Assembly: GCA_903839795.1 (NCBI GenBank)
Contig: CAIMDR010000149.1
Span: forward strand, 1-13,339
Origin: an uncultured Methylococcaceae bacterium
GTDB taxonomy: Bacteria; Pseudomonadota; Gammaproteobacteria; Methylococcales; Methylomonadaceae
Length of the DNA: 13,339 bases
Reading direction: 5' to 3'
Shown: piece by piece, positions 6,115 through 13,018 of the stretch
Numbering within the stretch: position 1 is the first letter of the stretch
Layout: the number at the start of each line of letters is the position of its first letter
Position numbers and translations under genes: made by a program
Notes under the pieces: model-generated
Told to the model about the DNA's origin: nothing
Database searches by the model: none
Seen by the model: only the letters and a program-made list of their open reading frames with translations

Positions 6115-6681
6115 TCAGCCACTTTTTGCTGTTGCAATGCTGATCAATTTATCCACTTCATGCGAGGTAGTGGCTAATTGTTCAGATAAAGCGGAGTATT
6201 CCGCAACGCCGGTGGTTACTTCAACAACCAGGCCTTGGGGTGTTTTTACATGTTCTGCGATTGTATTTTTAACCCGTAGCGCAATTTCTTCCGCTTTTTT
6301 TAAGGGAGAGCCGGGCATGGCAATAATAAAATCCTGTTCATCCATTCTTGCCGCAATATCAACGCCGACTCTAATATCTTCTTTAAAACAATCGACCACG
6401 TTACGTAATATCGTATCCATTTCATAAGCCGCTATATTATTTTGGGCTTTAAAATCTTTTAAGCTGATAAAAAGAACAGAAAAAGGAAAGCCGTTGCGTT
6501 TGGAATTTTCAACTTTTTCCTTTAAACGACCCAGCATGGTGTCTTTAGTCATTAACCGGGTTAACGGGTCTAAAGCAATATGTTCTTTATCCCATGTTTC
6601 CTGTGCCTCCAGTCTAAGTACATTCATAATGCCTAATGAGCAGGCCAGTAATAAGCCAAGTATCCAGGTAAAATACCACAT
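6115..6681 (-). CDS. cydX: CydX-GGDEF fusion: cytochrome bd small subunit joined to a degenerate GGDEF domain
   Basis: Residues 1-28 are a near-canonical CydX: MWYFTWILGLLLACSLG against MWYFAWILGTLLACSFG in E. coli, with Trp6 and Glu25 kept. CydX is normally a stand-alone single-helix subunit of about 37 residues that stabilises cytochrome bd. Here the frame continues without a break to 188 residues. Residues about 38-188 resemble a GGDEF domain: DPLTRL (38-43), SVLFISLKDFKAQNN (68-82), DIAARM before the signature, VTTGVAEY (155-162) and a final DKLI..ATAKSG. The signature itself is DEQDF (114-118), the first metal-binding Asp is Ser73, and the RxxD inhibitory site is not intact, so diguanylate cyclase activity is unlikely. 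AGGAG (6688-6692) overlaps the cydB stop, six bases before the ATG. It is the last gene of cydABX. A role in sensing or docking is inference. Confidence 0.9.
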   Translation of the reverse strand: MWYFTWILGLLLACSLGIMNVLRLEAQETWDKEHIALDPLTRLMTKDTMLGRLKEKVENSKRNGFPFSVLFISLKDFKAQNNIAAYEMDTILRNVVDCFKEDIRVGVDIAARMDEQDFIIAMPGSPLKKAEEIALRVKNTIAEHVKTPQGLVVEVTTGVAEYSALSEQLATTSHEVDKLISIATAKSG

Positions 6682-6690
6682 AACAGTCTC

Positions 6691-7830
6691 CTAATAAGCC
6701 GTGTGATCGTTCTGATGAATGTGTTCCAGCGTTATCTTGCCGCGCAACACTCGAAACGCCCAAGTGGTATAAGCAACAACGATGGGTAAAAAAATCAACG
6801 TCACCCAGAACATGATTTTTAACGTGGCAAGACTGGAACTGGCATCCCACACGGTTAAAGAGCTGTTCATGGCTGAACTTGACGGTATCAGAAAAGGAAA
6901 TAGGGACACGCCAGCGGTTAAAATAACGGAAGTCAATGTTAAAGAACTAGTGATAAAGGCCAGTCCGGGACGCTCGATTTTTGATAGCAGAATGGTGACC
7001 GCGCCAGCAATAAAAGCCAAGCCGGGTACGCTCCATAGCACAGGAAAATGCGCATAATTAGCCAGCCATAAGCCCGGTTCTTTATAAACTATTTTAGCGA
7101 GCGGGTTAGAGGGTGCGTTGGGTAAAACTTCGGTGCTGATTTGGTAGCCATCAATAGTGGCTACCCAGATACCGGCCAGGGCAAAAATGGCCAATGTGAG
7201 TGTTGCAAAAACAAGAACTACGGTTTTACATCGCTGATTAATGTCGCCCACCGTCTTGATTTGTAAAAATACCGCGCCGTGCATAATGAGCATGGATAAG
7301 CTAACCAGTCCTGCCGCTAGTGAGAAAGGGTTTAATAATGCCCAGAATGAACCGGTATAAAAAATACGCATGTCATTGTCAAAATAAAACGGCACCCCTT
7401 TTAATAAATTGCCAAAGGCCACGCCAAAAATCAACGCAGGCACAAAGCCACCGACAAACAAGGCAATGTCCCAATTACTGCGCCATTTTTGACTGGGTAA
7501 TTTACTGCGATAATCAAAGCCTATCGGCCTTAAAAATAACGCAAACAAGGTTAACAGCAAGGCAAAATAAAATCCTGAAAATGCCACGGAATAAGCCATC
7601 GGCCAAGCCGCAAACAAAGCACCGCCGGCGGTTACAAACCAAACCTGATTACCTTCCCACGTAGCGCCTATGGCATTAATAATAACGCGGCGCTCGCTAT
7701 CATTTTTGCCTAAAAAGGGTAGCAAGATGGCGACGCCCAAGTCAAAGCCGTCGGTAATGGCAAAGCCAATCAATAAAGCGCCTAATAAAGCCCACCAGAT
7801 TAAGCGCATGGTTTCATAATCAAAAATCAT
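6691..7830 (-). CDS. cydB: Cytochrome bd quinol oxidase subunit II
   Basis: CydB is the second large integral-membrane subunit of the quinol oxidase that reduces O2 to water. It pairs with CydA and may provide a route for protons or oxygen. The 379 residues equal the length of E. coli CydB. Recognisable motifs are IGFAITDGFDLGVA (21-34), ATWEGNQVWFVTAGGALFAAWP (57-77) and FLRPIGFDYRSKL. Glu59 stands where E. coli has Asp58, a conservative acidic swap at a site linked to the proton pathway. The start ATG overlaps the cydA TGA by four bases (ATGA), and AGGAG precedes it, so translation is probably coupled. The stop is nine bases before the CydX-GGDEF start. Confidence 0.97.
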   Translation of the reverse strand: MIFDYETMRLIWWALLGALLIGFAITDGFDLGVAILLPFLGKNDSERRVIINAIGATWEGNQVWFVTAGGALFAAWPMAYSVAFSGFYFALLLTLFALFLRPIGFDYRSKLPSQKWRSNWDIALFVGGFVPALIFGVAFGNLLKGVPFYFDNDMRIFYTGSFWALLNPFSLAAGLVSLSMLIMHGAVFLQIKTVGDINQRCKTVVLVFATLTLAIFALAGIWVATIDGYQISTEVLPNAPSNPLAKIVYKEPGLWLANYAHFPVLWSVPGLAFIAGAVTILLSKIERPGLAFITSSLTLTSVILTAGVSLFPFLIPSSSAMNSSLTVWDASSSLATLKIMFWVTLIFLPIVVAYTTWAFRVLRGKITLEHIHQNDHTAY

Positions 7831-9389
7831 GGTGTTACTCCTGAAGCAATTTCAAAATGATAGCGACCTTTATGCAGGCTGCTGGGCCCCAACTTAATAA
7901 ATTTAAGCATCAAGAATACTTCGATAACCAAAAATACCGTATATAAACTAATATAGCCTGCCAGACTGAGGTATAAATCCAGTTCGGTTAAGGAAGATGC
8001 GCTTAAAAATGTCGGTAAAATTTCTGCAATGGTCCAAGGTTGCCGACCAAACTCGGCGACAAACCAGCCCATTTCACAGGCAATCCAAGGCAAAGGCATC
8101 ATCAAAAGACTGGCACGTAATAACCAGGTCTGCCGGCATTTACGAATGGAGCTGGCGATGACGGCCATAACAAATATCCCCAGCATAATAAAGCCGCAAA
8201 TGACCATGAGCCGAAAAGTCCAGAATAACGGCACGACTCGGGGTAGTGATGATTTCGCTGCCAGTTCTATCTGGGCATCAGTGGCATCAACAATTTTATC
8301 GGTATAACGCTTAAGCAACAGACCATAACCCAAGTCATGTTTGTAGAGATTAAATTCTGCGAGAGTGTCGGCATTCCGGTTACCGGTTCTTAATGTTTGT
8401 AACGCGGCGTAAGCTTTTATACCTTCACGTACCCGCAAACGATTTTTTTCCAGAATTTCTGTTAATCCGGTAATCGGTTCATCGATAGAGCGCGTACCAA
8501 TCAAGCCCAGCACCCACGGTATTTTTAAGGCATAACGTGTTTCCATGGTTTCCTGGTCAGGAATGCCAATAACGGTAAAGGCGGCTGGTGGTGCTTCTGT
8601 GTGCCATTCCGCTTCAATCGCCGCGAGTTTGGCTTTTTGTACTTCGCCATCGGTATAGCCACTTTCATCACCCAAGACAATAACGGACAGGATGGCGGCC
8701 AGACCAAACCCGGCGGCAATGGTATAAGAGCGTTGTGCAAAGGCGGCGTCACGACCTTTCAGCATGTAATAAGCACTGATGCCCAGCACAAAAGCAGACG
8801 CGGTGGTGTAACCGGCAGCAACGGTATGAACAAATTTAACCTGGGCGGCCGGGTTAAATAACAATGAGCCAAAGCTGGAAAGTTCCATACGCATGGTTTC
8901 ATAATTAAATTCTCCACCGACCGGATTTTGCATCCAGCCGTTAGCGATCAAAATCCATAACGCGGACAGGTTGGTTCCTAAAGCCACCAACCAGGTCACT
9001 GCCAAATGTTGGCCTTTGCCCAATTTATCCCAGCCAAAGAAAAACAGGCCGACAAAGGTAGACTCCAGAAAAAACGCCATCAAGCCCTCGATGGCTAGCG
9101 GAGCGCCAAAAATATCACCAACATAATGCGAGAAATAAGACCAGTTCATGCCGAATTGAAATTCCATCGTCAAGCCGGTGGTTACACCCAGCGCAAAATT
9201 TATCCCGAATAACTTCCCCCAGAACTGGGTCATATCCTTGTAAATTTCTTTGCCGGTCATAACGTAGGTCGATTCCATAATGGCCAGTAAAAATGACAAG
9301 CCTAAGGTCAATGGAACAAATAGAAAATGATATAAAGAGGTTGCTGCAAACTGCCAGCGGGATAAATTAACCACGGTTTCTGAAATCAT
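7827..9389 (-). CDS. cydA: Cytochrome bd quinol oxidase subunit I
   Basis: CydA carries hemes b558, b595 and d and the quinol site of this high-affinity terminal oxidase. The 520 residues match the long-Q-loop (E. coli-like) subfamily. Heme ligands are visible at His21, His188 (KFVHTVAAGY) and Met395 (FWTFRLMV), equivalent to E. coli His19, His186 and Met393. Glu101 and Glu109 in the IEGLMAFFLESTF segment match Glu99 and Glu107. In the Q-loop, Lys254 and Glu259 (VQKAKLAAIEAEW) match the quinol-binding Lys252 and Glu257, and the extended Q-loop continues through GIPDQETMETRYALKIPW to the HDLGYG stretch. The ATG is preceded by an AGGTGA ribosome site. This is the first gene of cydABX, divergent from sqr across 356 bases, with a putative shared control element. 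Confidence 0.97.
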   Translation of the reverse strand: MISETVVNLSRWQFAATSLYHFLFVPLTLGLSFLLAIMESTYVMTGKEIYKDMTQFWGKLFGINFALGVTTGLTMEFQFGMNWSYFSHYVGDIFGAPLAIEGLMAFFLESTFVGLFFFGWDKLGKGQHLAVTWLVALGTNLSALWILIANGWMQNPVGGEFNYETMRMELSSFGSLLFNPAAQVKFVHTVAAGYTTASAFVLGISAYYMLKGRDAAFAQRSYTIAAGFGLAAILSVIVLGDESGYTDGEVQKAKLAAIEAEWHTEAPPAAFTVIGIPDQETMETRYALKIPWVLGLIGTRSIDEPITGLTEILEKNRLRVREGIKAYAALQTLRTGNRNADTLAEFNLYKHDLGYGLLLKRYTDKIVDATDAQIELAAKSSLPRVVPLFWTFRLMVICGFIMLGIFVMAVIASSIRKCRQTWLLRASLLMMPLPWIACEMGWFVAEFGRQPWTIAEILPTFLSASSLTELDLYLSLAGYISLYTVFLVIEVFLMLKFIKLGPSSLHKGRYHFEIASGVTP

Positions 9390-9433
9390 TGATTCACCTA
9401 TGGGTTGTAGTTCAGTAGTGAAATAAACGAGAC

Positions 9434-9533
9434 AGGATACAAGTTAAACAAAATACCTTGTCTTTAGCGTTAAATTATAATTGGAAAACTGTTTTTGATT
9501 GAGGTTGCCCTTAAATAATTAGTCTTGTATCCT
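9434..9533. promoter_or_regulatory. Identical 10-mer CTTGTATCCT upstream of both cydA and sqr
   Basis: AGGATACAAG (9434-9443) and CTTGTATCCT (9524-9533) are perfect inverses 80 bases apart. Read toward each gene, both strands therefore carry the same CTTGTATCCT in the same orientation. On the sqr side, TATCCT (9528-9533) is exactly 17 bases from TTGCCC (9505-9510), which fits a sigma-70 promoter. On the cydA side the matching TATCCT has only a poor -35 (AAGACA with a 19-base spacer). The element may be a shared -10 region or an operator overlapping it. Confidence 0.45.
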
Positions 9534-9577
9534 AAGATTAAACTATGCTATTGTCTAGTAATATTATCTAACGCTAA
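9464..9577. promoter_or_regulatory. Second inverted pair TTAGCGTTA / TAACGCTAA
   Basis: Perfect 9-bp arms lie at 9464-9472 and 9569-9577, 96 bases apart, interleaved with the 10-mer pair rather than nested inside it. The spacing is too long for a simple hairpin, but it could accommodate a regulator bridging two sites. The function is not known. Confidence 0.35.
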
Positions 9578-9745
9578 TATGATTTTTTGTTTTTCGGTGC
9601 TTTTGTCTGATCGCTTACAGGCTAATGATTTTTCTTTTTCATTGTTCAGGGTTTGCACCGGTTTACTTTAACGGGATTTTTAAGCGACTAAAAGTCAATT
9701 TAAAACACGCAAGACCCATAATAAACTAATAATGAGGAGAGTATC

Positions 9746-11020
9746 ATGGCTCGTATTGTAATTTTAGGGGCAGGCATTGGCGGTGTACCCATGGCTTATG
9801 AAATGAAAGAGACGGTAGGGAAAAAGCACGATGTTATTGTGATTTCCGATAGCCCGACTTTTCATTTTGTGCCATCAAATCCTTGGGTTCCACCCCGATG
9901 GCGAACACCCGAAGATTTAAAGATTGAGTTGGCACCGGTAATGAAAAAGAAAGGCATAGAATTCATTCAAAAAGCGGCGGCAAAAGTGGATCCGGTTAAC
10001 AGTAAAGTTGAGCTGGTTGATGGTTCCGAGGTTGCTTACGACTTTCTGGTTATTGCCACAGGCCCGCGTCTGGCCTTTGATGAAATTCCCGGTTTAGGGC
10101 CGAAGGGCTATACCTCATCCGTCTGTCATGTGGATCATGCCGCAGTGGCAGCCGAAGATTGGGATAAATTTATGGAAAATCCCGGGCCGATTGTTATCGG
10201 TGCGGTTCAGGGGGCCTCTTGTTATGGCCCTGCGTATGAATATTTGATGATTCTTGAAACGGAATTACGTAATAAAAAAGTGCGGGATAAAGTACCGATG
10301 ACTTTTGTTACCTCGGAACCCTACATCGGACATTTAGGACTGGGTGGTGTTGGCGATACCAAAGGTCTGATGGAAAGCGCCTTGCGTGAAAAGTCTATCA
10401 AATGGATAACCAATGCCAAGGTAGACAAGGTTGAGCCCGGCATGATGTTTGTGACTGAGGTTGACGAGGACGGTAATGACAAGAAAAAACATGAGCTGCC
10501 ATTTAAGCATTCCATGATGTTACCGGCATTTACCGGTGTTGATGCCGTACGTAATGTTGAAGGACTGGTTAATCCGCGCGGCTTTGTTTTGGTGGATGAT
10601 CATCAGCGTAATACTACCTTTAAAAACATTTATTCGGTCGGTGTTTGTATTGCTATTCCCCCGCTTGAAAAGACACCCGTACCGGTCGGTGTCCCAAAAA
10701 CCGGCTACATGATTGAATCGATGGTGACGACCACCGCTCATAATATTGCCGAGGAGTTGGCTGGTAAAGAGCCTTCGCACCACCCGACGTGGAACGCTTT
10801 GTGTCTGGCTGATTTTGGTGATTCCGGCGTCGCTTTTCTGGCTATGCCGCAAATTCCTCCGCGCAACACAACCTGGTCGGCGCAAGGTAAATGGGTGCAT
10901 TTGGCTAAAATCGGGTTCGAGAAATACTTTATGCGCAAAGTAAGAAAAGGTATTAGTGAGCCCTATTATGAAAAGTTAATGCTTAAATTATTGGGCGTGG
11001 TTCGGATAAAAGGCCATTAA
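9746..11020 (+). CDS. sqr: Sulfide:quinone oxidoreductase (type I-like)
   Basis: SQR is a peripheral membrane flavoprotein that oxidises sulfide to zero-valent sulfur or polysulfide and reduces quinone. The 424-residue protein starts with the FAD-binding GAGIGG (8-13). It has Cys127 (SVCHVD), Cys159 ([11 protein letters not shown]) and Cys353 ([10 protein letters not shown]), the three catalytic positions known from Acidithiobacillus ferrooxidans SQR (Cys128, Cys160, Cys356). The stretch [21 protein letters not shown], followed by IESM, is also a hallmark of that enzyme. A fourth Cys, Cys301, lies in [10 protein letters not shown], where A. ferrooxidans has Ile or Ala. The C-terminal amphipathic region, [17 protein letters not shown] with SEPYYEKLM, fits membrane attachment. 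A strong AGGAG precedes the start. It is divergent from cydABX and followed one base later by a small DUF2892-like membrane gene. Confidence 0.94.
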   Translation: MARIVILGAGIGGVPMAYEMKETVGKKHDVIVISDSPTFHFVPSNPWVPPRWRTPEDLKIELAPVMKKKGIEFIQKAAAKVDPVNSKVELVDGSEVAYDFLVIATGPRLAFDEIPGLGPKGYTSSVCHVDHAAVAAEDWDKFMENPGPIVIGAVQGASCYGPAYEYLMILETELRNKKVRDKVPMTFVTSEPYIGHLGLGGVGDTKGLMESALREKSIKWITNAKVDKVEPGMMFVTEVDEDGNDKKKHELPFKHSMMLPAFTGVDAVRNVEGLVNPRGFVLVDDHQRNTTFKNIYSVGVCIAIPPLEKTPVPVGVPKTGYMIESMVTTTAHNIAEELAGKEPSHHPTWNALCLADFGDSGVAFLAMPQIPPRNTTWSAQGKWVHLAKIGFEKYFMRKVRKGISEPYYEKLMLKLLGVVRIKGH

Positions 11021-11021
11021 C

Positions 11022-11222
11022 ATGAGTATCGATAGAATAGTATTTGCCGTTGCCGGCAGTTTTATCCTGATTAGTTTGTTACTGGCGCATTTTCATTCTG
11101 AAAATTGGTTATGGTTTACCGCCTTTGTGGGTGCCAATTTGTTGCAATCAGCATTTACTGGGTTTTGTCCCATGGCAATAGTGCTTAAAAAGTTGGGTGT
11201 TAAACCAGGCTGTGCCTTCTGA
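11022..11222 (+). CDS. DUF2892-type small membrane protein
   Basis: This 66-residue protein has two hydrophobic helices (about 5-21 and 28-48), joined by a short loop, and ends in [22 protein letters not shown]. The GFCPM...LKKLG pattern is typical of DUF2892, a helical-hairpin family also found attached to rhodanese domains, as in E. coli YgaP. It begins one base after the sqr stop and is almost certainly co-transcribed with it. Cys49 and Cys64 could take part in sulfur transfer at the membrane, next to the SQR product, but that is inference from context. Confidence 0.85.
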   Translation: MSIDRIVFAVAGSFILISLLLAHFHSENWLWFTAFVGANLLQSAFTGFCPMAIVLKKLGVKPGCAF

Positions 11223-11263
11223 TTATAGTGTTGGCTGACAGCCTTAAATAAAAGTGCTGTAAA

Positions 11264-11329
11264 TTTTCACCACGAAGGCACGAAGAACACGAAGAACACG
11301 AAGAAAAACAGAGTCCTTCGTGGTGAAAA
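11264..11329. repeat. Inverted repeat with CACGAAGAA tandem units
   Basis: TTTTCACCACGAAGG (11264-11278) and CCTTCGTGGTGAAAA (11315-11329) are perfect 15-bp inverses. Between them are three tandem copies of the 9-mer CACGAAGAA (11279-11305), which continue the CACGAAGG that ends the left arm. It lies after the sqr operon, so it could also serve as its terminator hairpin. It belongs to the same CACGAA-type repeat class as the element at 13019-13322. Confidence 0.7.
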
Positions 11330-11347
11330 AAGTTGAAAGACTTTTGT

Positions 11348-11364
11348 CTGTTCCTTAACAGGAA
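11348..11364. promoter_or_regulatory. Small palindrome upstream of the TolC-family gene
   Basis: TTCCT-TAAC-AGGAA (11351-11364) overlaps CTGTT-CCTTA-AACAG-like half-sites (from 11348). It stands about 30 bases before the ATG, where a repressor would block transcription. It is short enough to be chance. Confidence 0.2.
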
Positions 11365-11395
11365 TTGTTAGACCTGACACACTTACGTGAAGATT

Positions 11396-13009
11396 ATGCT
11401 TAAAACAATTAAAAACAGTTTGGCGCTCAGTTTATTACCGGTACTGATGTTGGCGAATTTTTCAGTCGCCGCTGAAACGGTTACGAAAAATACGGCCAAT
11501 AAAGCGGTGCCGGAAAAATTAACCAGCCAATCTTATACGCTGGATCAGGCGATTGATTATGCGATAGCCAATAATCCTGATCTGCAAATTTCCATAGAAC
11601 GTATCAATCAGGCTCAAGCCCAATTAGGTGTCGCTCTCTCTGCGTTTTATCCGCAAGTAACTGCCCGAGTGGGCTATGAAACCTCTAACAATCCGGCTCA
11701 GGTCTTTGCGATGATCGTGTCGCAAAAAAGTTTCGAACCTAATAATATCAATACTATTAATAATCCGGGTTACCGACAAAATTTTCGGCCTGAAATTATA
11801 GGAAAACTGTCGCTCTTTCGTGGCGGACAGGATTATCAAAACAGTAAAGCGGCAGAGTTGGGTATAGACGCGGCCGAGTTTGAGCGTTCATCAGTCCATA
11901 ATGCCTTGATTGAAGCGGTAACGGCTTCGTATTATGCTTATTTAGCGTCCATAGAAGCGCAAAAAGTTGCTCAGGATTCCATTTCCGCCATTACCAGCGA
12001 ACTCAATCAAACCCAACTAAAGTACGACGCCGGAACCGTGCTTAAATCAGATGTATTGTCACTGGAAGTGAAATTGGCCGAAGCGCAGGATGCCCAAATC
12101 AGAGCCGCCAACGGTATTGAATTATCCAAAACCAACATTGCTAATTTGTTGGGTTTATCAAGTTTTCAAGCCTTTACGGTAGCGCCGTCATCATCGATAT
12201 TAACCAAACCCAAGTTGACGGTATCGTTTAATGATTTGCTTGAGCTTGCCATGACGCAGCGCCCGGAAGTTAAGGCCGCAGCCAATCAGGTAGAAATCAG
12301 TCTGCGCAAGTTAAAAAGTGAGCAAGGCGCTTATTTGCCCAAAGCAGATGCTTATGTGAGTTATGGACAAAACAGCCAAAATCCGGGATTTTCCAGTAGC
12401 AAAGACAATGTCACCGCTGGCGTTACCGTCGAAATGGATTTGTTTTCAGGGTTTAACACCCAACAACGGGTGAGTGCCGCAGAAAGAAAAGCCGCAGACA
12501 ATCAGGTAGAAATTAGTTTGCGCAAGTTAAAAAGTGAGCAAGGCGCTTATTTACCCAAAGCAGATGCTTATGTGAGTTATGGACAAAACAGCCAAACCCC
12601 TGGATTTTCCAGTAGCAGGGATAATGTTACCGCCGGCGTTACCGTCGAAATGGATTTATTTTCAGGGTTTAACACCCAACAACGGGTGAGTGCCGCAGAA
12701 CGAAAAGCCGCAGAAGCCCGTGAAACAGAACGAAAAACCAGGCTGGCCATTGAGCAAGAAGTAAAAATTGCTTATTTAAAACTTGAAGAAGGCTTGGCGC
12801 GTTTGCGTGTTACGGAAGTCTCGGTGTTGGCTGCCGACGAAGCCTTAAGACTGGTTAATGAGGAAAGACGCGCTGAAATAGTCACGGTCACCCGTTATAT
12901 CGAATCGGAAGTTGCCAGAAATAAAGCGCAATCCAACACCATCGCAGCGCATTACGATGCCCTGAGTGCTGAAGCTGCATTAAAAAAAGCTGTCGGCGAC
13001 TGGAAATAA
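11396..13009 (+). CDS. TolC-family outer-membrane efflux/secretion protein with internal duplication
   Basis: TolC-type proteins form trimeric outer-membrane channels for RND, ABC or type I secretion systems. I start at ATG 11396 (537 residues). A GTG at 11387 would add three residues, and numbering here follows that GTG. A signal peptide (LLPVLMLANFSVAAE) is cleaved near residue 29. The N-terminal OEP repeat begins with YTLDQAIDYAIANNPDL (50-66) and the C-terminal one with FNDLLELAMTQRPEV. Residues 297-368 are repeated almost exactly at 369-440, two substitutions apart apart from junction residues. Each copy holds a helix end, two predicted beta-strands (YLPKADAYVSYG; VTAGVTVEMDLFSG) and a helix start. 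Without the extra copy the protein would be about 465 residues, the family norm. No adaptor or pump gene is in the window, so the substrate is unknown. Confidence 0.9.
   Translation: MLKTIKNSLALSLLPVLMLANFSVAAETVTKNTANKAVPEKLTSQSYTLDQAIDYAIANNPDLQISIERINQAQAQLGVALSAFYPQVTARVGYETSNNPAQVFAMIVSQKSFEPNNINTINNPGYRQNFRPEIIGKLSLFRGGQDYQNSKAAELGIDAAEFERSSVHNALIEAVTASYYAYLASIEAQKVAQDSISAITSELNQTQLKYDAGTVLKSDVLSLEVKLAEAQDAQIRAANGIELSKTNIANLLGLSSFQAFTVAPSSSILTKPKLTVSFNDLLELAMTQRPEVKAAANQVEISLRKLKSEQGAYLPKADAYVSYGQNSQNPGFSSSKDNVTAGVTVEMDLFSGFNTQQRVSAAERKAADNQVEISLRKLKSEQGAYLPKADAYVSYGQNSQTPGFSSSRDNVTAGVTVEMDLFSGFNTQQRVSAAERKAAEARETERKTRLAIEQEVKIAYLKLEEGLARLRVTEVSVLAADEALRLVNEERRAEIVTVTRYIESEVARNKAQSNTIAAHYDALSAEAALKKAVGDWK
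12275..12706 (+). repeat. 216-bp in-frame tandem duplication within the TolC-family gene
   Basis: The copies at 12275-12490 and 12491-12706 have an exact 216-base period (72 codons), both beginning GCCGCAG. A third GCCGCAG at 12707 marks the end of the unit. Over roughly 207 aligned bases I count 13 differences in 11 codons. Only two codons change the amino acid (Asn to Thr and Lys to Arg). Confidence 0.95.
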
Positions 13010-13018
13010 CAGCAAATT

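Larger units (their letters stand above)
9390..9745. promoter_or_regulatory. Divergent cydA/sqr control region
   Basis: This 356-base AT-rich region must hold both the cydA (leftward) and sqr (rightward) promoters. It contains two interleaved perfect inverted repeats, described separately. No clear FNR dyad (TTGAT-N4-ATCAA) or ArcA direct-repeat array was found. A strong AGGAG (about ten bases before the sqr ATG at 9746) marks the right edge. Confidence 0.7.

Noticed and set aside
6115..6681. Separate cydX gene followed by an independent GGDEF gene, joined by a frameshift error
   Set aside because: The reading frame is continuous, there is no stop or second ribosome site between residues 25 and 40, and the linker is hydrophilic, as expected for a true fusion.
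7320..7664. Plus-strand 114-codon frame within cydB
   Set aside because: It is antisense to firmly identified cydB, and its basic, Gln/Lys/Arg-rich composition is typical of an antisense shadow.
9481..9520. FNR box upstream of cydA
   Set aside because: A TTGAT half-site is present (9495-9499 region) but its partner ATCAA at the required spacing is absent.
10520..10900. Minus-strand 126-codon frame within sqr
   Set aside because: It is antisense to a clear SQR coding region carrying the conserved Cys353 and [11 protein letters not shown] motifs, with no start signal or family match.
11264..11329. CRISPR-like array (CACGAAGAA repeats)
   Set aside because: The 9-bp units are directly tandem, without spacers, and sit inside an inverted repeat. 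This is an extragenic repeat, not a CRISPR.
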